Assembly: GCA_018829985.1 (NCBI GenBank)
Contig: JAHJSU010000023.1
Location: 1 to 33,676, forward strand
DNA: 33,676 bases
Direction: 5' to 3'
Source of the DNA: Elusimicrobiota bacterium
GTDB taxonomy: Bacteria; Elusimicrobiota; Elusimicrobia; Elusimicrobiales; UBA9959
The notes under the pieces were generated by a model. The model saw only the letters and a program-made list of their open reading frames with translations. It searched no databases and had not been told where the DNA came from. How positions within the stretch are numbered: position 1 is the stretch's first letter; each line of letters begins with the position of its first letter. Position numbers and translations under genes: made by a program. Below are positions 1 to 8,740 of the stretch, in pieces.

Positions 1-2115
1 AATCCGCTTGCGCGTCAAAGAATAGAGTCGGCGGCACAGTGGGCGCTCGGGCACGCAGAAATACTTATTGTCGTCATTGGCGTGCTCTGGCTGTTGGCCA
101 AATACTGGCTTCCCCTGGGGGCTGGCAGAAGCCTCCTGCTCAATGCGGTATTTGTCACCATGCTGGTGGGCCTTATTTTAGGGGTGTTCTCGCTGCTGGA
201 GCATTTCTACAAACCCATACTGAAATGGTGTCTGGATAATAAGGCCGCTTTCCTTTTGATTCCTGCTCTTTTAATTCTTCTCGGAGCAACCACCTGGCTC
301 GGGTTTAACTCTGTTTTTGGCTTTGCAGCCAGAGGGTTTGATATTGCGGGCTGGAATATCCGCACTACCGGAATCTGGTCCGGGTTAACCCGCACATTCC
401 CGGGTATCGGGAAGGAATTTATGCCTTCGCTCAATGAAGGCAGCTTCCTGCTGATGCCCACTTCCATGCCGCATTCGGGTCTTGAATACAACCGGAAAGT
501 GCTGGGGCAACTGGATATGCTGCTGACCAATATTCCGGAAGTGGAACTTGCAGTGGGGAAATTAGGAAGAGTGGAGTCCGCGCTCGACCCCGCGCCTATC
601 TCCATGTATGAAAACGTAATTAATTACAGGCCGGAATATATGCTTAACGACAAGGGGCATCGCGTCCGGTTTAAGGTGAACAGAAAGGATCACTTTATAC
701 TTAACACCGGGGAGGCCGTTTCAAATGAAGAAGCCCTGAAGCGGGGCGTCACCAGCCGGGAACTGATACCGTCGGATAACGGGAATTATTTCCGCAATTG
801 GCGCCCGCACATCAAATCGCCGGATGAGATCTGGGAGGAAATAGTGCGGGTGAGTAAAATTCCGGGCGTTACCTCCGCCCCTAAGCTGCAGCCTATCGAA
901 ACCCGGCTGGTAATGCTCCAGACCGGCATGCGCGCGCCTATGGGGATAAAAGTGTATGGCCCCGACCTCAAAACCATCGAGCGCTTCGGGCTCCAATTGG
1001 AGGAGATCCTCAAAGAGGTCCCTTCGGTAAAAGCCGAAGCGGTGTTTGCCGACCGGATAGTCGGAAAACCGTATCTTCACCTCAATATAAACCGTGATGA
1101 GATCTCCCGCTACGGCTTAAGCGTAGAGGACGTGCAGCAGACCATAGAAACGGCTATCGGAGGCATGAAGATCACCTCCACCGTGGAAGGCCGTGAGCGG
1201 TTCCCGGTCAGGGTCCGCTACCCCCGAGAGCTCCGTGACGATCCCGACTCACTGGGAAAAATCCTGATGCCGACTCCCACGGGGGCGCAGATCCCCCTCA
1301 GCCAGGTGGTTGATTTTGAATATTTACGGGGGCCCCAGGCTATCAAAAGTGAAGAGACCTTCCTGGTGGGCTATGTCTTGTTCGATAAAAGAGGCGGCTT
1401 TTCGGAGGTGGGCGTGGTTAATGACGCTCAAAAGACCATCCAGGACAAAATTGATTCCGGCGAATTAAGCGTTCCGGCCGGGATCAGTTATAAGTTCTCA
1501 GGCAGTTATGAAAACCAGGTGCGCGCCGAGAAGCGCCTCTCCCTCATCGTTCCGCTGGTCCTGGCGGTTATCTTTCTCATCCTGTATTTCCAGTTCAAGT
1601 CGGTCACCACCTCCCTGATGGTATTTTCCGGCGTCGCCATGGCGTTCAGCGGCGGCTTTCTCATGTTATGGCTTTACGGCCAGGGCTGGTTCGCCGATGT
1701 CTCCATATTCGGCGCCAACATGCGGGAGCTGTTCCAGATGCATACCGTCAATCTGAGCGTGGCCGTCTGGGTGGGCTTTATCGCGCTCTTTGGCATCGCT
1801 ACCGACGACGGGGTATTGATCGCCACTTATCTGGACCAGAGTTTTGTACGGAACAGGCCCGGCAATTTAAAAGAAGTCAGGGAAGCGGTGGTCCAGGCCG
1901 GGCTGAGAAGGATACGGCCGGCGCTGATGACAGTAGCCACCACCATGATCGCCCTGCTGCCCGTGCTGACCTCTACCGGGCGCGGAGCCGATGTTATGGC
2001 GCCTATGGCTATCCCGTCGTTCGGCGGAATGGCCTTTGCCCTGGTGAGTATTTTCATTGTCCCTGTGCTGTATTGTCTGAGGGAAGAGAGAAAATTAGAA
2101 AAGAAACAATCATGA
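1..2115 (+). CDS. cusA: CusA/CzcA-family heavy-metal RND efflux pump, 5' truncated by window
   Basis: Inner-membrane, proton-driven pump subunit that would work with the CusC-like and CusB-like proteins encoded next. The frame is open from base 1 with no stop, so the true start lies upstream; 704 residues are present where this family has roughly 1,030-1,270. The first half, including the TM4 proton-relay region, is missing. What is seen: hydrophobic segments at residues ~20-65 and ~80-100 (an enlarged linker before TM7, as in long family members), the start of the second porter loop (GKEFMPSLNEGSF), a long periplasmic region to about residue 505, then the C-terminal membrane bundle from about 511 with GFIALFGIATDDGVLIATYL near residue 595. 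Copper/silver is inferred from the CusB-type domains in the adaptor; the metal cannot be fixed from this fragment. The stop overlaps the next start (ATGA), implying translational coupling. Confidence 0.93.
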   Translation, partial: NPLARQRIESAAQWALGHAEILIVVIGVLWLLAKYWLPLGAGRSLLLNAVFVTMLVGLILGVFSLLEHFYKPILKWCLDNKAAFLLIPALLILLGATTWLGFNSVFGFAARGFDIAGWNIRTTGIWSGLTRTFPGIGKEFMPSLNEGSFLLMPTSMPHSGLEYNRKVLGQLDMLLTNIPEVELAVGKLGRVESALDPAPISMYENVINYRPEYMLNDKGHRVRFKVNRKDHFILNTGEAVSNEEALKRGVTSRELIPSDNGNYFRNWRPHIKSPDEIWEEIVRVSKIPGVTSAPKLQPIETRLVMLQTGMRAPMGIKVYGPDLKTIERFGLQLEEILKEVPSVKAEAVFADRIVGKPYLHLNINRDEISRYGLSVEDVQQTIETAIGGMKITSTVEGRERFPVRVRYPRELRDDPDSLGKILMPTPTGAQIPLSQVVDFEYLRGPQAIKSEETFLVGYVLFDKRGGFSEVGVVNDAQKTIQDKIDSGELSVPAGISYKFSGSYENQVRAEKRLSLIVPLVLAVIFLILYFQFKSVTTSLMVFSGVAMAFSGGFLMLWLYGQGWFADVSIFGANMRELFQMHTVNLSVAVWVGFIALFGIATDDGVLIATYLDQSFVRNRPGNLKEVREAVVQAGLRRIRPALMTVATTMIALLPVLTSTGRGADVMAPMAIPSFGGMAFALVSIFIVPVLYCLREERKLEKKQS

Positions 2116-3344
2116 AACTTATTATAAATACCATAGCTGTCATAATTCTGGGATTAGCAACGGGCTATGCCCAGATCCCGGATGACTATTTTAAGACAGC
2201 GGCCAAAAACAACCCCGGCCTCCAGGCCAAATACAAAGAATTTGAAGCCGCGCTCCAAAAGGCGCCCCAGGTGAGCGCCCTGCCGGACCCCGCACTTTCT
2301 TTCGGCTATTTCATTTCTCCGGTGGAAACACGGCTGGGCCCGCAGAGGGCGAAATTTTCGCTGACCCAGATGTTCCCCTGGTTCGGGACGCTTAAGGCGC
2401 AGGGGAACGCCGCGGCTTTAATGGCGGAAGCGAAATACCAGTCCTTTCTGGATGCGCGCAACAAATTATATTACCAGGTGGCGGCAGCTTACTATCCCTT
2501 ATACGAACTGAACCGGTGGCTGGTGATTGAACAGGAAAATGTCGACATCCTGCAATCTTACAAAGCCATCGCTAATTCCAAATTTAAAAGCGGGGCAAGT
2601 CCCATGGTGGATGTGCTGCGGGTGGACATTATGCTGAAAGATGCGGTCACGAATCTCAGCATCCTTGACCTGAAGGAAAAACCGCTGCTCTCCGCTTTCA
2701 ACAAACTGCTCGACAGGGATGAAGCCGAAGCGGTAACAATAGGCGATTCCCTGGCTACGGAATCCTTGCCCGAAAACTTCCGAAAAGACTCCCTGCTGGC
2801 CGGCAACCCTTTGCTGAAGGAACTGGAACTGAAAATAAAATCCGCCGAAGCGACCCGCCTTGCGGCCCGCAGACAGGGATTTCCCAGGCTCGGCCTCGGG
2901 CTGGAGTACGTGGCGGTAGGGAGGCGGACGGGGATGACCTTGCCTGACAACGGAAGGGATGTTTTAATGCCGATGGTTTCGTTAAGCCTCCCGCTTTTCC
3001 GGGGCAAGTACAAAGCTTCGGTAAAAGAGGCGCAATTAACGCGAGAGGTCTATTCCCTGCAAAAAAAAGAATACGCGAACTCACTTGATTCCGGTTACGA
3101 ACTGGCCTGGTTTGAAGTTCGGCAACAGCTGGAACTTCTCCGGCTGCACACCCGGCAGATCCAGGAAACAAACCAGGCCCTTAATCTTTTGTTTACCGCT
3201 TACGGCAATTCAGGGAAGGAGTTCGAAGAAGTGCTGCGCATGCAGCAACTGCTGCTCAAACACGAGAAAATGAAAGCCACGGCGGAAGTCGGATATCGTA
3301 TAGCTATCGCCAGACTCGGCTACCTGACCGCGAGGACACACTAA
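2112..3344 (+). CDS. cusC: TolC/CusC-family outer-membrane efflux channel
   Basis: Outer-membrane channel of the metal efflux complex, 410 residues, the usual length for this family. It opens with a signal peptide (MKLIINTIAVIILGLATGYA, then Q) and continues as two repeats of long amphipathic helices with heptad-like Leu/Ala spacing. PDPALSFGY and LTQMFPWFGTLKAQG near residues 60-100 are typical of the metal-efflux branch of TolC proteins. The start at 2112 overlaps the CusA stop by 4 bases; the same frame stays open upstream to about 1668 but that part is only the CusA gene read in another frame. The CusB-like gene follows after 1 base. The order A-C-B differs from the C-F-B-A order of E. 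coli cus. No lipobox is seen, so it is probably not acylated. Confidence 0.92.
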   Translation: MKLIINTIAVIILGLATGYAQIPDDYFKTAAKNNPGLQAKYKEFEAALQKAPQVSALPDPALSFGYFISPVETRLGPQRAKFSLTQMFPWFGTLKAQGNAAALMAEAKYQSFLDARNKLYYQVAAAYYPLYELNRWLVIEQENVDILQSYKAIANSKFKSGASPMVDVLRVDIMLKDAVTNLSILDLKEKPLLSAFNKLLDRDEAEAVTIGDSLATESLPENFRKDSLLAGNPLLKELELKIKSAEATRLAARRQGFPRLGLGLEYVAVGRRTGMTLPDNGRDVLMPMVSLSLPLFRGKYKASVKEAQLTREVYSLQKKEYANSLDSGYELAWFEVRQQLELLRLHTRQIQETNQALNLLFTAYGNSGKEFEEVLRMQQLLLKHEKMKATAEVGYRIAIARLGYLTARTH

Positions 3345-3345
3345 A

Positions 3346-5130
3346 ATGAATACGAATATTAAAAGGATAAGCATGGCAGCAGCCGCATTGGCGGCGGGTT
3401 TATTGCTGGGCTGGCTGATTTTCGGGCGTTCGGGAAGTAAAACGGCCGGTGGACACCCGCATGATACGAAAATGGCGGGTGAAACGATCTGGACCTGCTC
3501 CATGCACCCGCAGATCCGCATGAACGAACCCGGCGATTGCCCCCTTTGCGGAATGGAGCTGATCCCGCTTGAAACAGGACAGGACAGCGAAATTGACCCT
3601 ATGGCAATCAGCATGTCTCCCACCGCCAGGCAGCTGGCAAACGTCAGCACTGCCTTGGCAGGGTCTATGGCTCCCGTAAAATCAGTCCGCTTAAACGGCA
3701 AGGTGCAGGCGGACGAACGCCTCGTTTTCTCCCAATCCTCGCACATCCCCGGCAGGGTAGAAAAACTGATGGTGAATTTTACAGGTGAATTTATAACTAA
3801 GGGGCAGGTGATCGCGTCCGTGTACTCCCCGGATCTGGTTGCCGCCCAGGAAGAATTATTCGAAGCCCGGAAGATCAAGGATACGCAGCCGGAGCTTTTC
3901 AATGCCGCCAAAGAAAAGCTGAAAAACTGGAAGTTCTCTGATAGCCAGATCGAACAAATGCTGCAAACAGGGACGTCCAAAGACGAATTTGACGTTCATG
4001 CGGATGTTTCAGGGTATGTCACGCAAAAAAAGGTAAACCTTGGCGACTACCTCCGTAAAGGGCAGGCTATTTACGAAATCGCCGACCTTTCAACGGTGTG
4101 GGCGCTTTTTGACGTCTACGAGTCGGACATAGCCTGGATTAAAAAAGGAGATCAGATAAGCTTTACCGTCGCCTCCATTCCGGGCGAAACCTTTAAGGGG
4201 ACCATTTCTTTCCTCGACCCGGTACTTGACCCCAAAACACGGGTAGCCAAGGCACGGGTGGAAGCCGTTGACAGCGGTCTAAAGCTCAAGCCGGAAATGT
4301 TCGCCTCCGGTACGGTAGCGGCCAGATTGCCCAGAAAGTCCGCCAGGATAGTTGTTCCCAAAACCGCCGTGATGTGGACGGGAAAGCGTTCGGTGGTCTA
4401 CGTAAAAAGCGCTTCAGATAAAGGTGTTAATTTTGTGATGCGCGAGGTAACCCTGGGACCCGCGCTGGGAGAAAGTTTTGTCATAGAAAGAGGCTTACAG
4501 AAAGGTGAGGAAATAGCGGTAAACGGCACTTTCAGCATTGACGCGGCAGCGCAACTGGCCGGAAAACCCAGCATGATGAACCAGGCAGGCGGCCCGGCCA
4601 TGACAGGCCACAAGCATGGCGGCACGGAGGCGCCGGCCTCAGCAGGTAAAACTTCGCCAGCGGCCGCTAAACCTGCAGCTATAAGCCGGAAAGCCAAGGA
4701 GGCCTTACAGCCCCTTTATGCAGAATACCTGAACTTCAAGGATGCCCTGGTGGCGGATAATTTAGCGGAAGCCCAAAAAGCGGCAGGTGAAATGCAGACG
4801 GCGCTTGCCAAAATAAAGATGTCGGTTTTTGCGGGGGAATCTCATAATTCCTGGATGGAATACAGCAGTGAGCTGAAGAATGCTCTGCAGCATGTTCCGC
4901 ACTACACAACAATAGAAGAAGTGCGAACGGCTTTCCTTAAAGCGTCTGAGGCAATGATCGCTCTGACCAGAGCATTAAACCCCTTTAACAGGTTTTTATA
5001 TATTCAACATTGCCCCATGGCGAATGGCAATAAAGGCGCGGACTGGATCAGCCTGGATAAAGAGATCAAAAACCCCTATTTCGGCAAAGCCATGCTGAAC
5101 TGCGGGGAAACAAAAACTATTATTAAGTAA
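3346..5130 (+). CDS. cusB: CusB-type periplasmic adaptor with heavy-metal-binding and DUF3347 domains
   Basis: Membrane-fusion protein that bridges pump and channel and hands metal to the pump; 594 residues, longer than E. coli CusB because of two extra domains. Order: N-terminal membrane anchor (residues ~8-27); a short heavy-metal-binding domain at ~49-76 with C51, M53, H54, C65, C68 and M70; the barrel-sandwich, hairpin and beta-barrel core at ~105-420; a low-complexity linker rich in His, Met and Ala; and a C-terminal DUF3347 domain at ~452-590 containing HCPM at 555-558, YFGKAMLNCGE and several Met/His residues. The paired CxxC-type and HCPM sites support Cu/Ag rather than Zn/Co (family knowledge plus inference). 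It lies 1 base after the channel gene and 11 bases before the secreted metal-binding gene, so all four form one operon. Confidence 0.93.
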   Translation: MNTNIKRISMAAAALAAGLLLGWLIFGRSGSKTAGGHPHDTKMAGETIWTCSMHPQIRMNEPGDCPLCGMELIPLETGQDSEIDPMAISMSPTARQLANVSTALAGSMAPVKSVRLNGKVQADERLVFSQSSHIPGRVEKLMVNFTGEFITKGQVIASVYSPDLVAAQEELFEARKIKDTQPELFNAAKEKLKNWKFSDSQIEQMLQTGTSKDEFDVHADVSGYVTQKKVNLGDYLRKGQAIYEIADLSTVWALFDVYESDIAWIKKGDQISFTVASIPGETFKGTISFLDPVLDPKTRVAKARVEAVDSGLKLKPEMFASGTVAARLPRKSARIVVPKTAVMWTGKRSVVYVKSASDKGVNFVMREVTLGPALGESFVIERGLQKGEEIAVNGTFSIDAAAQLAGKPSMMNQAGGPAMTGHKHGGTEAPASAGKTSPAAAKPAAISRKAKEALQPLYAEYLNFKDALVADNLAEAQKAAGEMQTALAKIKMSVFAGESHNSWMEYSSELKNALQHVPHYTTIEEVRTAFLKASEAMIALTRALNPFNRFLYIQHCPMANGNKGADWISLDKEIKNPYFGKAMLNCGETKTIIK

Positions 5131-5141
5131 AGGAGAGTGTC

Positions 5142-5957
5142 ATGAAAAAACTGGTAAGTGCGTTATTAATGGCTTCGGCAGGTTTCCTGCTGGCCGCTAT
5201 GCCGGCCGCTGCAAAATCATGCTGTCCGGGCGGCGGGGAGGGAGCCAAGTCTGAAAAGCTCTGCCCCGAGCGCGTAGCGGGTGTTGAAACCGCAAAAAAG
5301 AAGCTGCCTGACGGCCTGGAACTAACTATGACCGCCGGCGACAAGGAAACAATAGAAAAGGTACAGGCGGCGGCCGCGGAGCATTACGCAGGCGGCGGCA
5401 AAAACTGCAAATGCGTGCCCAAAGGCGCCGAAGTTAAAGTGGAAAATCTTGAAAACGGCGTTAAGGTGATTATCACCGGAAAGACTCCGAAGCTGGTAAA
5501 AAAAATACAGGCCAAAGCCGCCAAAGCCCACAACTGCGCCGGGCATAAAAAAGCGTCCGGTAAAAAATGCGGGGTAAAGGCGGCGGCAAAAAAGCAGGCG
5601 AAGTATGTCTGCCCGATGGGCTGCGCGCAATCCGACAAGCCCGGCAAGTGCCCCAAGTGCGGCATGAACCTGGTAGAGAACAAGGAAGCGGCGGGAAAGG
5701 AGGCGGTTTGTCCCGTAACCGGTGAAAAGTTCAAAGTAACCAAAGAGACGGTCTCGGCCACTTATAAGGGCAAGGTTTATTACTTCTGCTGCCCCGGTTG
5801 CAACAAATCTTTCATCGCAGACCCTGGGAAGTATTTGAAAAAAAAGCAGGCGCCCAAGGCCAACCTATATGTCTGCCCGATGGGCTGCGCCCAATCCGAC
5901 AAGCCCGGCAAGTGCCCCAAGTGCGGCATGGGCCTGGTGGAAAAAAGCGACCTTTAA
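5142..5957 (+). CDS. Secreted YHS protein with two heavy-metal-binding domains
   Basis: Likely periplasmic metal sponge or chaperone of the efflux operon, 271 residues. Start chosen from the strong site AAAGGAG eight bases upstream of ATG and an ideal signal peptide (MKKLVSALLMASAGFLLAAM, then PAAAKS). Domain order: a Lys/Cys-rich N-terminal part (~25-150) with CC, CKC and HNCAGH pairs that I do not recognise; heavy-metal-binding domain 1 at ~155-179 (CPMGC..., CPKCGM); a YHS domain at ~187-235 (CPVTGEKF, YYFCCPGCNKSF); heavy-metal-binding domain 2 at ~243-267. The two metal-binding domains are almost identical in protein and DNA. YHS and HMBD modules occur in copper P-type ATPases and Cus adaptors; a free secreted protein with both fits a role feeding metal to CusB (inference). 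Confidence 0.85.
   Translation: MKKLVSALLMASAGFLLAAMPAAAKSCCPGGGEGAKSEKLCPERVAGVETAKKKLPDGLELTMTAGDKETIEKVQAAAAEHYAGGGKNCKCVPKGAEVKVENLENGVKVIITGKTPKLVKKIQAKAAKAHNCAGHKKASGKKCGVKAAAKKQAKYVCPMGCAQSDKPGKCPKCGMNLVENKEAAGKEAVCPVTGEKFKVTKETVSATYKGKVYYFCCPGCNKSFIADPGKYLKKKQAPKANLYVCPMGCAQSDKPGKCPKCGMGLVEKSDL
5604..5942 (+). repeat. Intragenic direct repeat of the metal-binding module
   Basis: Copies at 5604-5678 and 5868-5942 (75 bases each, offset 264 bases, in frame). By eye only five bases differ, and the first 63 bases of each differ at one position (gcg versus gcc). The YHS domain lies between them. Such identity at synonymous sites implies recent duplication or gene conversion. Confidence 0.95.
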
Positions 5958-6073
5958 TGACCATGTAGCTATTAAGACTCCGGAGTTAAAAATTAGCGCG
6001 CGGGCCCTTTGGCGGCTCCACTTAAACTGCTTCAGTAGCGATTAAAGAACCGCTATGTCAGGTAAGAAAAAGC

Positions 6074-6102
6074 TTGACATTCGCTTTTTATTCTGCTTTA
6101 AT
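6074..6102 (+). promoter_or_regulatory. Sigma-70-type promoter of the rrf2-cysK operon
   Basis: A perfect -35 box TTGACA (6074-6079), a 17-base spacer and TTTAAT (6097-6102, 5 of 6 matches to TATAAT). Transcription would begin near 6109, about 25 bases before the regulator start. It is the best promoter match I found in the window. Confidence 0.8.
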
Positions 6103-6107
6103 ATGAC

Positions 6108-6123
6108 TAAGTAGATACACTTA
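6108..6123. promoter_or_regulatory. Candidate operator over the transcription start of rrf2
   Basis: Inverted repeat TAAGT-N6-ACTTA centred at 6115/6116, covering the predicted transcription start. Its place just after the -10 box of a dimeric Rrf2 regulator's own gene suggests autorepression. It does not obviously match the known B. subtilis CymR box, so the assignment is inferred from position and symmetry. Confidence 0.4.
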
Positions 6124-6133
6124 CTCATATAAC

Positions 6134-6547
6134 ATGTTCACACTTACAACAAAATCAGGTTACGGTGTTGACGCTGTCCTGGACTTAGCCCGTCGCTACG
6201 GCGACGGACTCGTTCAGATTAAGGAAATAGCCGAGCGTCATGGCATCCCGGCGCCCTACCTCGTTCAGCTATTCAACCGCCTCACTCACGCGGGCCTGGT
6301 CCGGGCTTTTCGCGGCCAGCAGGGGGGGTATGCCCTTGCCCGTAATCCCCGGGAGACGAGTTTCCTGGATGTAATGGAGGCGTTGGAAGGCCCAATGGAA
6401 ATGACTAAAGGCCGGGCGGAGGAAGATGTTGTAAAGGATATTTATAGCCGGGCTGAGGTCGCCGCAAGGGAGGCCTTGGATGTCCCCTTGTCTGAGATCC
6501 TGGCCCGACAGGATCAGAAGACCGGAGCATTATTTTTTCAAATCTAG
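6134..6547 (+). CDS. cymR: Rrf2-family regulator, CymR-like
   Basis: DNA-binding repressor, 137 residues. Winged helix at ~1-85 with the family hallmarks LTTKSGYG near the start, [18 protein letters not shown] (recognition region) and [12 protein letters not shown] (wing). It has no cysteine at all, so it is not an Fe-S sensor like IscR or NsrR; this fits the CymR branch, which senses cysteine status through bound cysteine synthase. The C-terminus ends ...FFQI, with a terminal Ile as in partners that dock in the CysK active site; B. subtilis CymR, as I recall it, also ends in aromatic residues plus Ile. No clear Shine-Dalgarno precedes the start, but the N-terminus matches the family exactly. 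cysK follows after 19 bases. Confidence 0.85.
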   Translation: MFTLTTKSGYGVDAVLDLARRYGDGLVQIKEIAERHGIPAPYLVQLFNRLTHAGLVRAFRGQQGGYALARNPRETSFLDVMEALEGPMEMTKGRAEEDVVKDIYSRAEVAAREALDVPLSEILARQDQKTGALFFQI

Positions 6548-6566
6548 AAATAAAAGGAGGCTTTTT

Positions 6567-7499
6567 ATGGGCCAGGTTTACACTGACATCAGCCGGACCA
6601 CAGGCCGTACGCCCCTGGTCCGCATCAACCGGCTGGGCATCGGGCTGGGCGCGACCATCCTGGCAAAGGTGGAGGCCTTCAACCCGCTCTCCAGCGTCAA
6701 GGACCGCATCGGCGTGGCCATTATCGACGACGCTGAGAAACGGGGCTTGATCAAGGAGGGCACCACCATCATCGAGCCTACCAGCGGCAATACGGGGGTG
6801 TCGCTGGCTTTTGTGTGCGCTGCGCGGAAGTACCGCCTGGTCCTGACCATGCCCGACACCATGAGCGTAGAACGGCGCCAGATTCTTAAGGCGCTGGGCG
6901 CCGAACTGGCGCTGACCGAGGGCCCCAAGGGTATGAAAGGGGCTCTGGAAAAGGCCGAGGAACTTCATAAAACTATCCCCAACAGTATCATCGCGGGGCA
7001 GTTTTCCAATCCCGCCAACCCCGAGATACACCGCCGCACTACGGCGGAGGAAATCTGGGCGGACACGGGGGGCAAGGTGGATTACTTCGTGTCGGGGGTG
7101 GGCACGGGAGGGACTATCACCGGCGTGGGCGAGGTTTTGAAGTCCCGCAACTCCGCCGTAAAGATTGTTGCAGTGGAGCCGGCGGATTCGCCGGTGCTTT
7201 CCGGCGGGAAACCGGGGCCCCACAAGATCCAGGGCATTGGAGCGGGGTTCATCCCCGAGGTGCTCAACCGCAAGGTCATCGACGAGATCATCGTCGTGTC
7301 CAACCCGGACGCGGGAGAAACCGCCCGGCAATTATCCAAAGAGGAGGGCCTTTTCGTCGGCATCTCCAGCGGGGCGGCCCTGTGGGCGTCCTTAATCGTG
7401 GCCAAACGGCCGGAGGCCCGGGGTAAAACCATCGTCACTGTCCTGCCCGACACAGGGGAACGGTACCTCTCCACGTGGCTGTTTGAGAACGTGAAATAG
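6567..7499 (+). CDS. cysK: Cysteine synthase (O-acetylserine sulfhydrylase)
   Basis: PLP enzyme that makes cysteine from O-acetylserine and sulfide in the cytoplasm. 310 residues, full length. Seen: PLP-lysine K45 in SSVKDR, the substrate loop TSGNTG at 72-77, the phosphate-binding loop GVGTGGT at 177-183, and SSGA at 267-270. The start at 6567 has a near-perfect AAGGAGG site six bases upstream; the frame continues further 5' only inside the rrf2 gene. It lies between the CymR-like regulator and the ThiF-rhodanese gene (1-base gap), so it is in one sulfur-assimilation operon. It could equally be a CysM-type enzyme that uses a thiocarboxylated carrier protein, which the downstream E1-rhodanese gene would suit, but no carrier is encoded nearby. 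Confidence 0.95.
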   Translation: MGQVYTDISRTTGRTPLVRINRLGIGLGATILAKVEAFNPLSSVKDRIGVAIIDDAEKRGLIKEGTTIIEPTSGNTGVSLAFVCAARKYRLVLTMPDTMSVERRQILKALGAELALTEGPKGMKGALEKAEELHKTIPNSIIAGQFSNPANPEIHRRTTAEEIWADTGGKVDYFVSGVGTGGTITGVGEVLKSRNSAVKIVAVEPADSPVLSGGKPGPHKIQGIGAGFIPEVLNRKVIDEIIVVSNPDAGETARQLSKEEGLFVGISSGAALWASLIVAKRPEARGKTIVTVLPDTGERYLSTWLFENVK

Positions 7500-7500
7500 A

Positions 7501-8598
7501 ATGACATTATCCAGGAACGAACTCATCCGCTATTCCCGACAGCTTGTCATCCCGGAGTTGGGGCCCGTCGGGCAGGAAAAGCTCAAAGCTGCGAAAGTGG
7601 CGGTTATAGGCGCGGGCGGGCTTGGGACATTAGTGCTCGGCTATCTGGCGGGGGCCGGGGCGGGGGAGATAGGTGTATTTGACTTCGGCCCGCTGGAACT
7701 TTCCAACCTGCACCGGCAGCTTATTTACAGGACCGGGGATATAGGCAAGCTTAAGACGGAGCTGGCGAAACAACGCCTGCTGGAAATTAACCCGGACATC
7801 AAGGTGAACGCGAACGAAGGTATTTTGACTGCGGAGAACATCAGGGGCGCGCTGGAGGGCTATGACTACATCGCCGACTGTACCGACAATTTCATAACCC
7901 GCGCCGCCATAAATAAAGCCTGCCTGGAGCTCGGGAAGACATATGTGTACGGAGCGGTTTATCAGTTCGAGGGGCAGCTGGCGGTCTTCGACCCGCGCGG
8001 CGGGCCCTGCCTTGGCTGCCTGGTCCCGGACGTGGAGTCCATGGAAAACCAGGCCTGCGCCGAAGCCGGAGTGATGGGCCCCGCCGCCGGCGCCGTGGCG
8101 TCTATGCAGGCACTGGAAGTCCTGAAGCTGATACTGGGCTTTGAAAACCTGAAAGGCAAATTCGCAATGCTGGACTTCCGGCTGGCGGATTTCACCGTCA
8201 TAGAACTAAAAAAGCGGGAGGACTGTCCCGCCTGCGGCGCCAAGGCGCGGCTGGATAAAAGATTTATAAACTCGCTCGCCGTAGAATTTATCACGCCGGA
8301 AGAGCTGAAGGCGCGGCTGGACTGCGCAGGCCTGCCGCGCGTGCTGGACCTGCGCTACGCCTGGGAGCACGACCTGGCCCACATCAAGGGCGACGCCTGG
8401 GTGGATTTCGACGAGCTTATAAAGAACGGCGCGGGGTTCCAGCCGGACGACGAGCTTGTGGTTTACTGTAAGGGCCAGAGCAAATCCACAACGGCCTTCC
8501 GCGCCCTCCGGGAAAAAGGTTTTAAAAATATTTACGTGCTCAAGGGCGGCATAGACGCCTGGGCGGAAAAGATAGAAAAAGGAATGCTTCGTTATTAA
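7501..8598 (+). CDS. ThiF/MoeB-type E1 enzyme fused to rhodanese domain (MoeZ/MOCS3-like)
   Basis: Adenylates the C-terminal glycine of a ubiquitin-like sulfur carrier and passes sulfur to it. 365 residues: E1 domain ~1-250 and rhodanese domain ~262-360. Seen: nucleotide loop GAGGLG at 37-42, the ELSNLHRQ segment with its Arg, zinc cysteines C170/C173 and C242/C245, C186 in NQACAEAGVMGP (the position of the ThiF catalytic cysteine), and rhodanese cysteine C323 in VVYCKGQSKS. This is the architecture of mycobacterial MoeZ and human MOCS3. It begins 1 base after cysK. The carrier (MoaD, ThiS or CysO type) is not in the window, so whether the sulfur goes to cysteine, molybdopterin or thiamine is open; xdhC downstream hints at molybdenum cofactor. 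Confidence 0.9.
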   Translation: MTLSRNELIRYSRQLVIPELGPVGQEKLKAAKVAVIGAGGLGTLVLGYLAGAGAGEIGVFDFGPLELSNLHRQLIYRTGDIGKLKTELAKQRLLEINPDIKVNANEGILTAENIRGALEGYDYIADCTDNFITRAAINKACLELGKTYVYGAVYQFEGQLAVFDPRGGPCLGCLVPDVESMENQACAEAGVMGPAAGAVASMQALEVLKLILGFENLKGKFAMLDFRLADFTVIELKKREDCPACGAKARLDKRFINSLAVEFITPEELKARLDCAGLPRVLDLRYAWEHDLAHIKGDAWVDFDELIKNGAGFQPDDELVVYCKGQSKSTTAFRALREKGFKNIYVLKGGIDAWAEKIEKGMLRY

Positions 8599-8740
8599 CC
8601 GGACTGCAGGACCTGCGCTGATTTTATCCCTTACCTTTGCGGCTGCCGCGCCAGCACCAGGATATCGGCCAAGGGTTGGTAAGTCCCGCTGCGCTTTTAC
8701 CCGCGGCATGTGCGGAGTAGAAGTAGAATTAGGAGAACTT

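Noticed and set aside
1668-2111. Longer N-terminus for the CusC-like protein
   Set aside because: It lies wholly within the CusA gene in another frame, and the signal peptide begins at 2112.
5975-5990. Terminator after the metal efflux operon (ACTCCGGAGT palindrome)
   Set aside because: Only a 5-base stem with no loop and no T-run; too weak to claim.
8708-8740. Longer N-terminus for XdhC from ATG 8708
   Set aside because: No ribosome site; the ATG at 8741 has AGGAGA at proper spacing.
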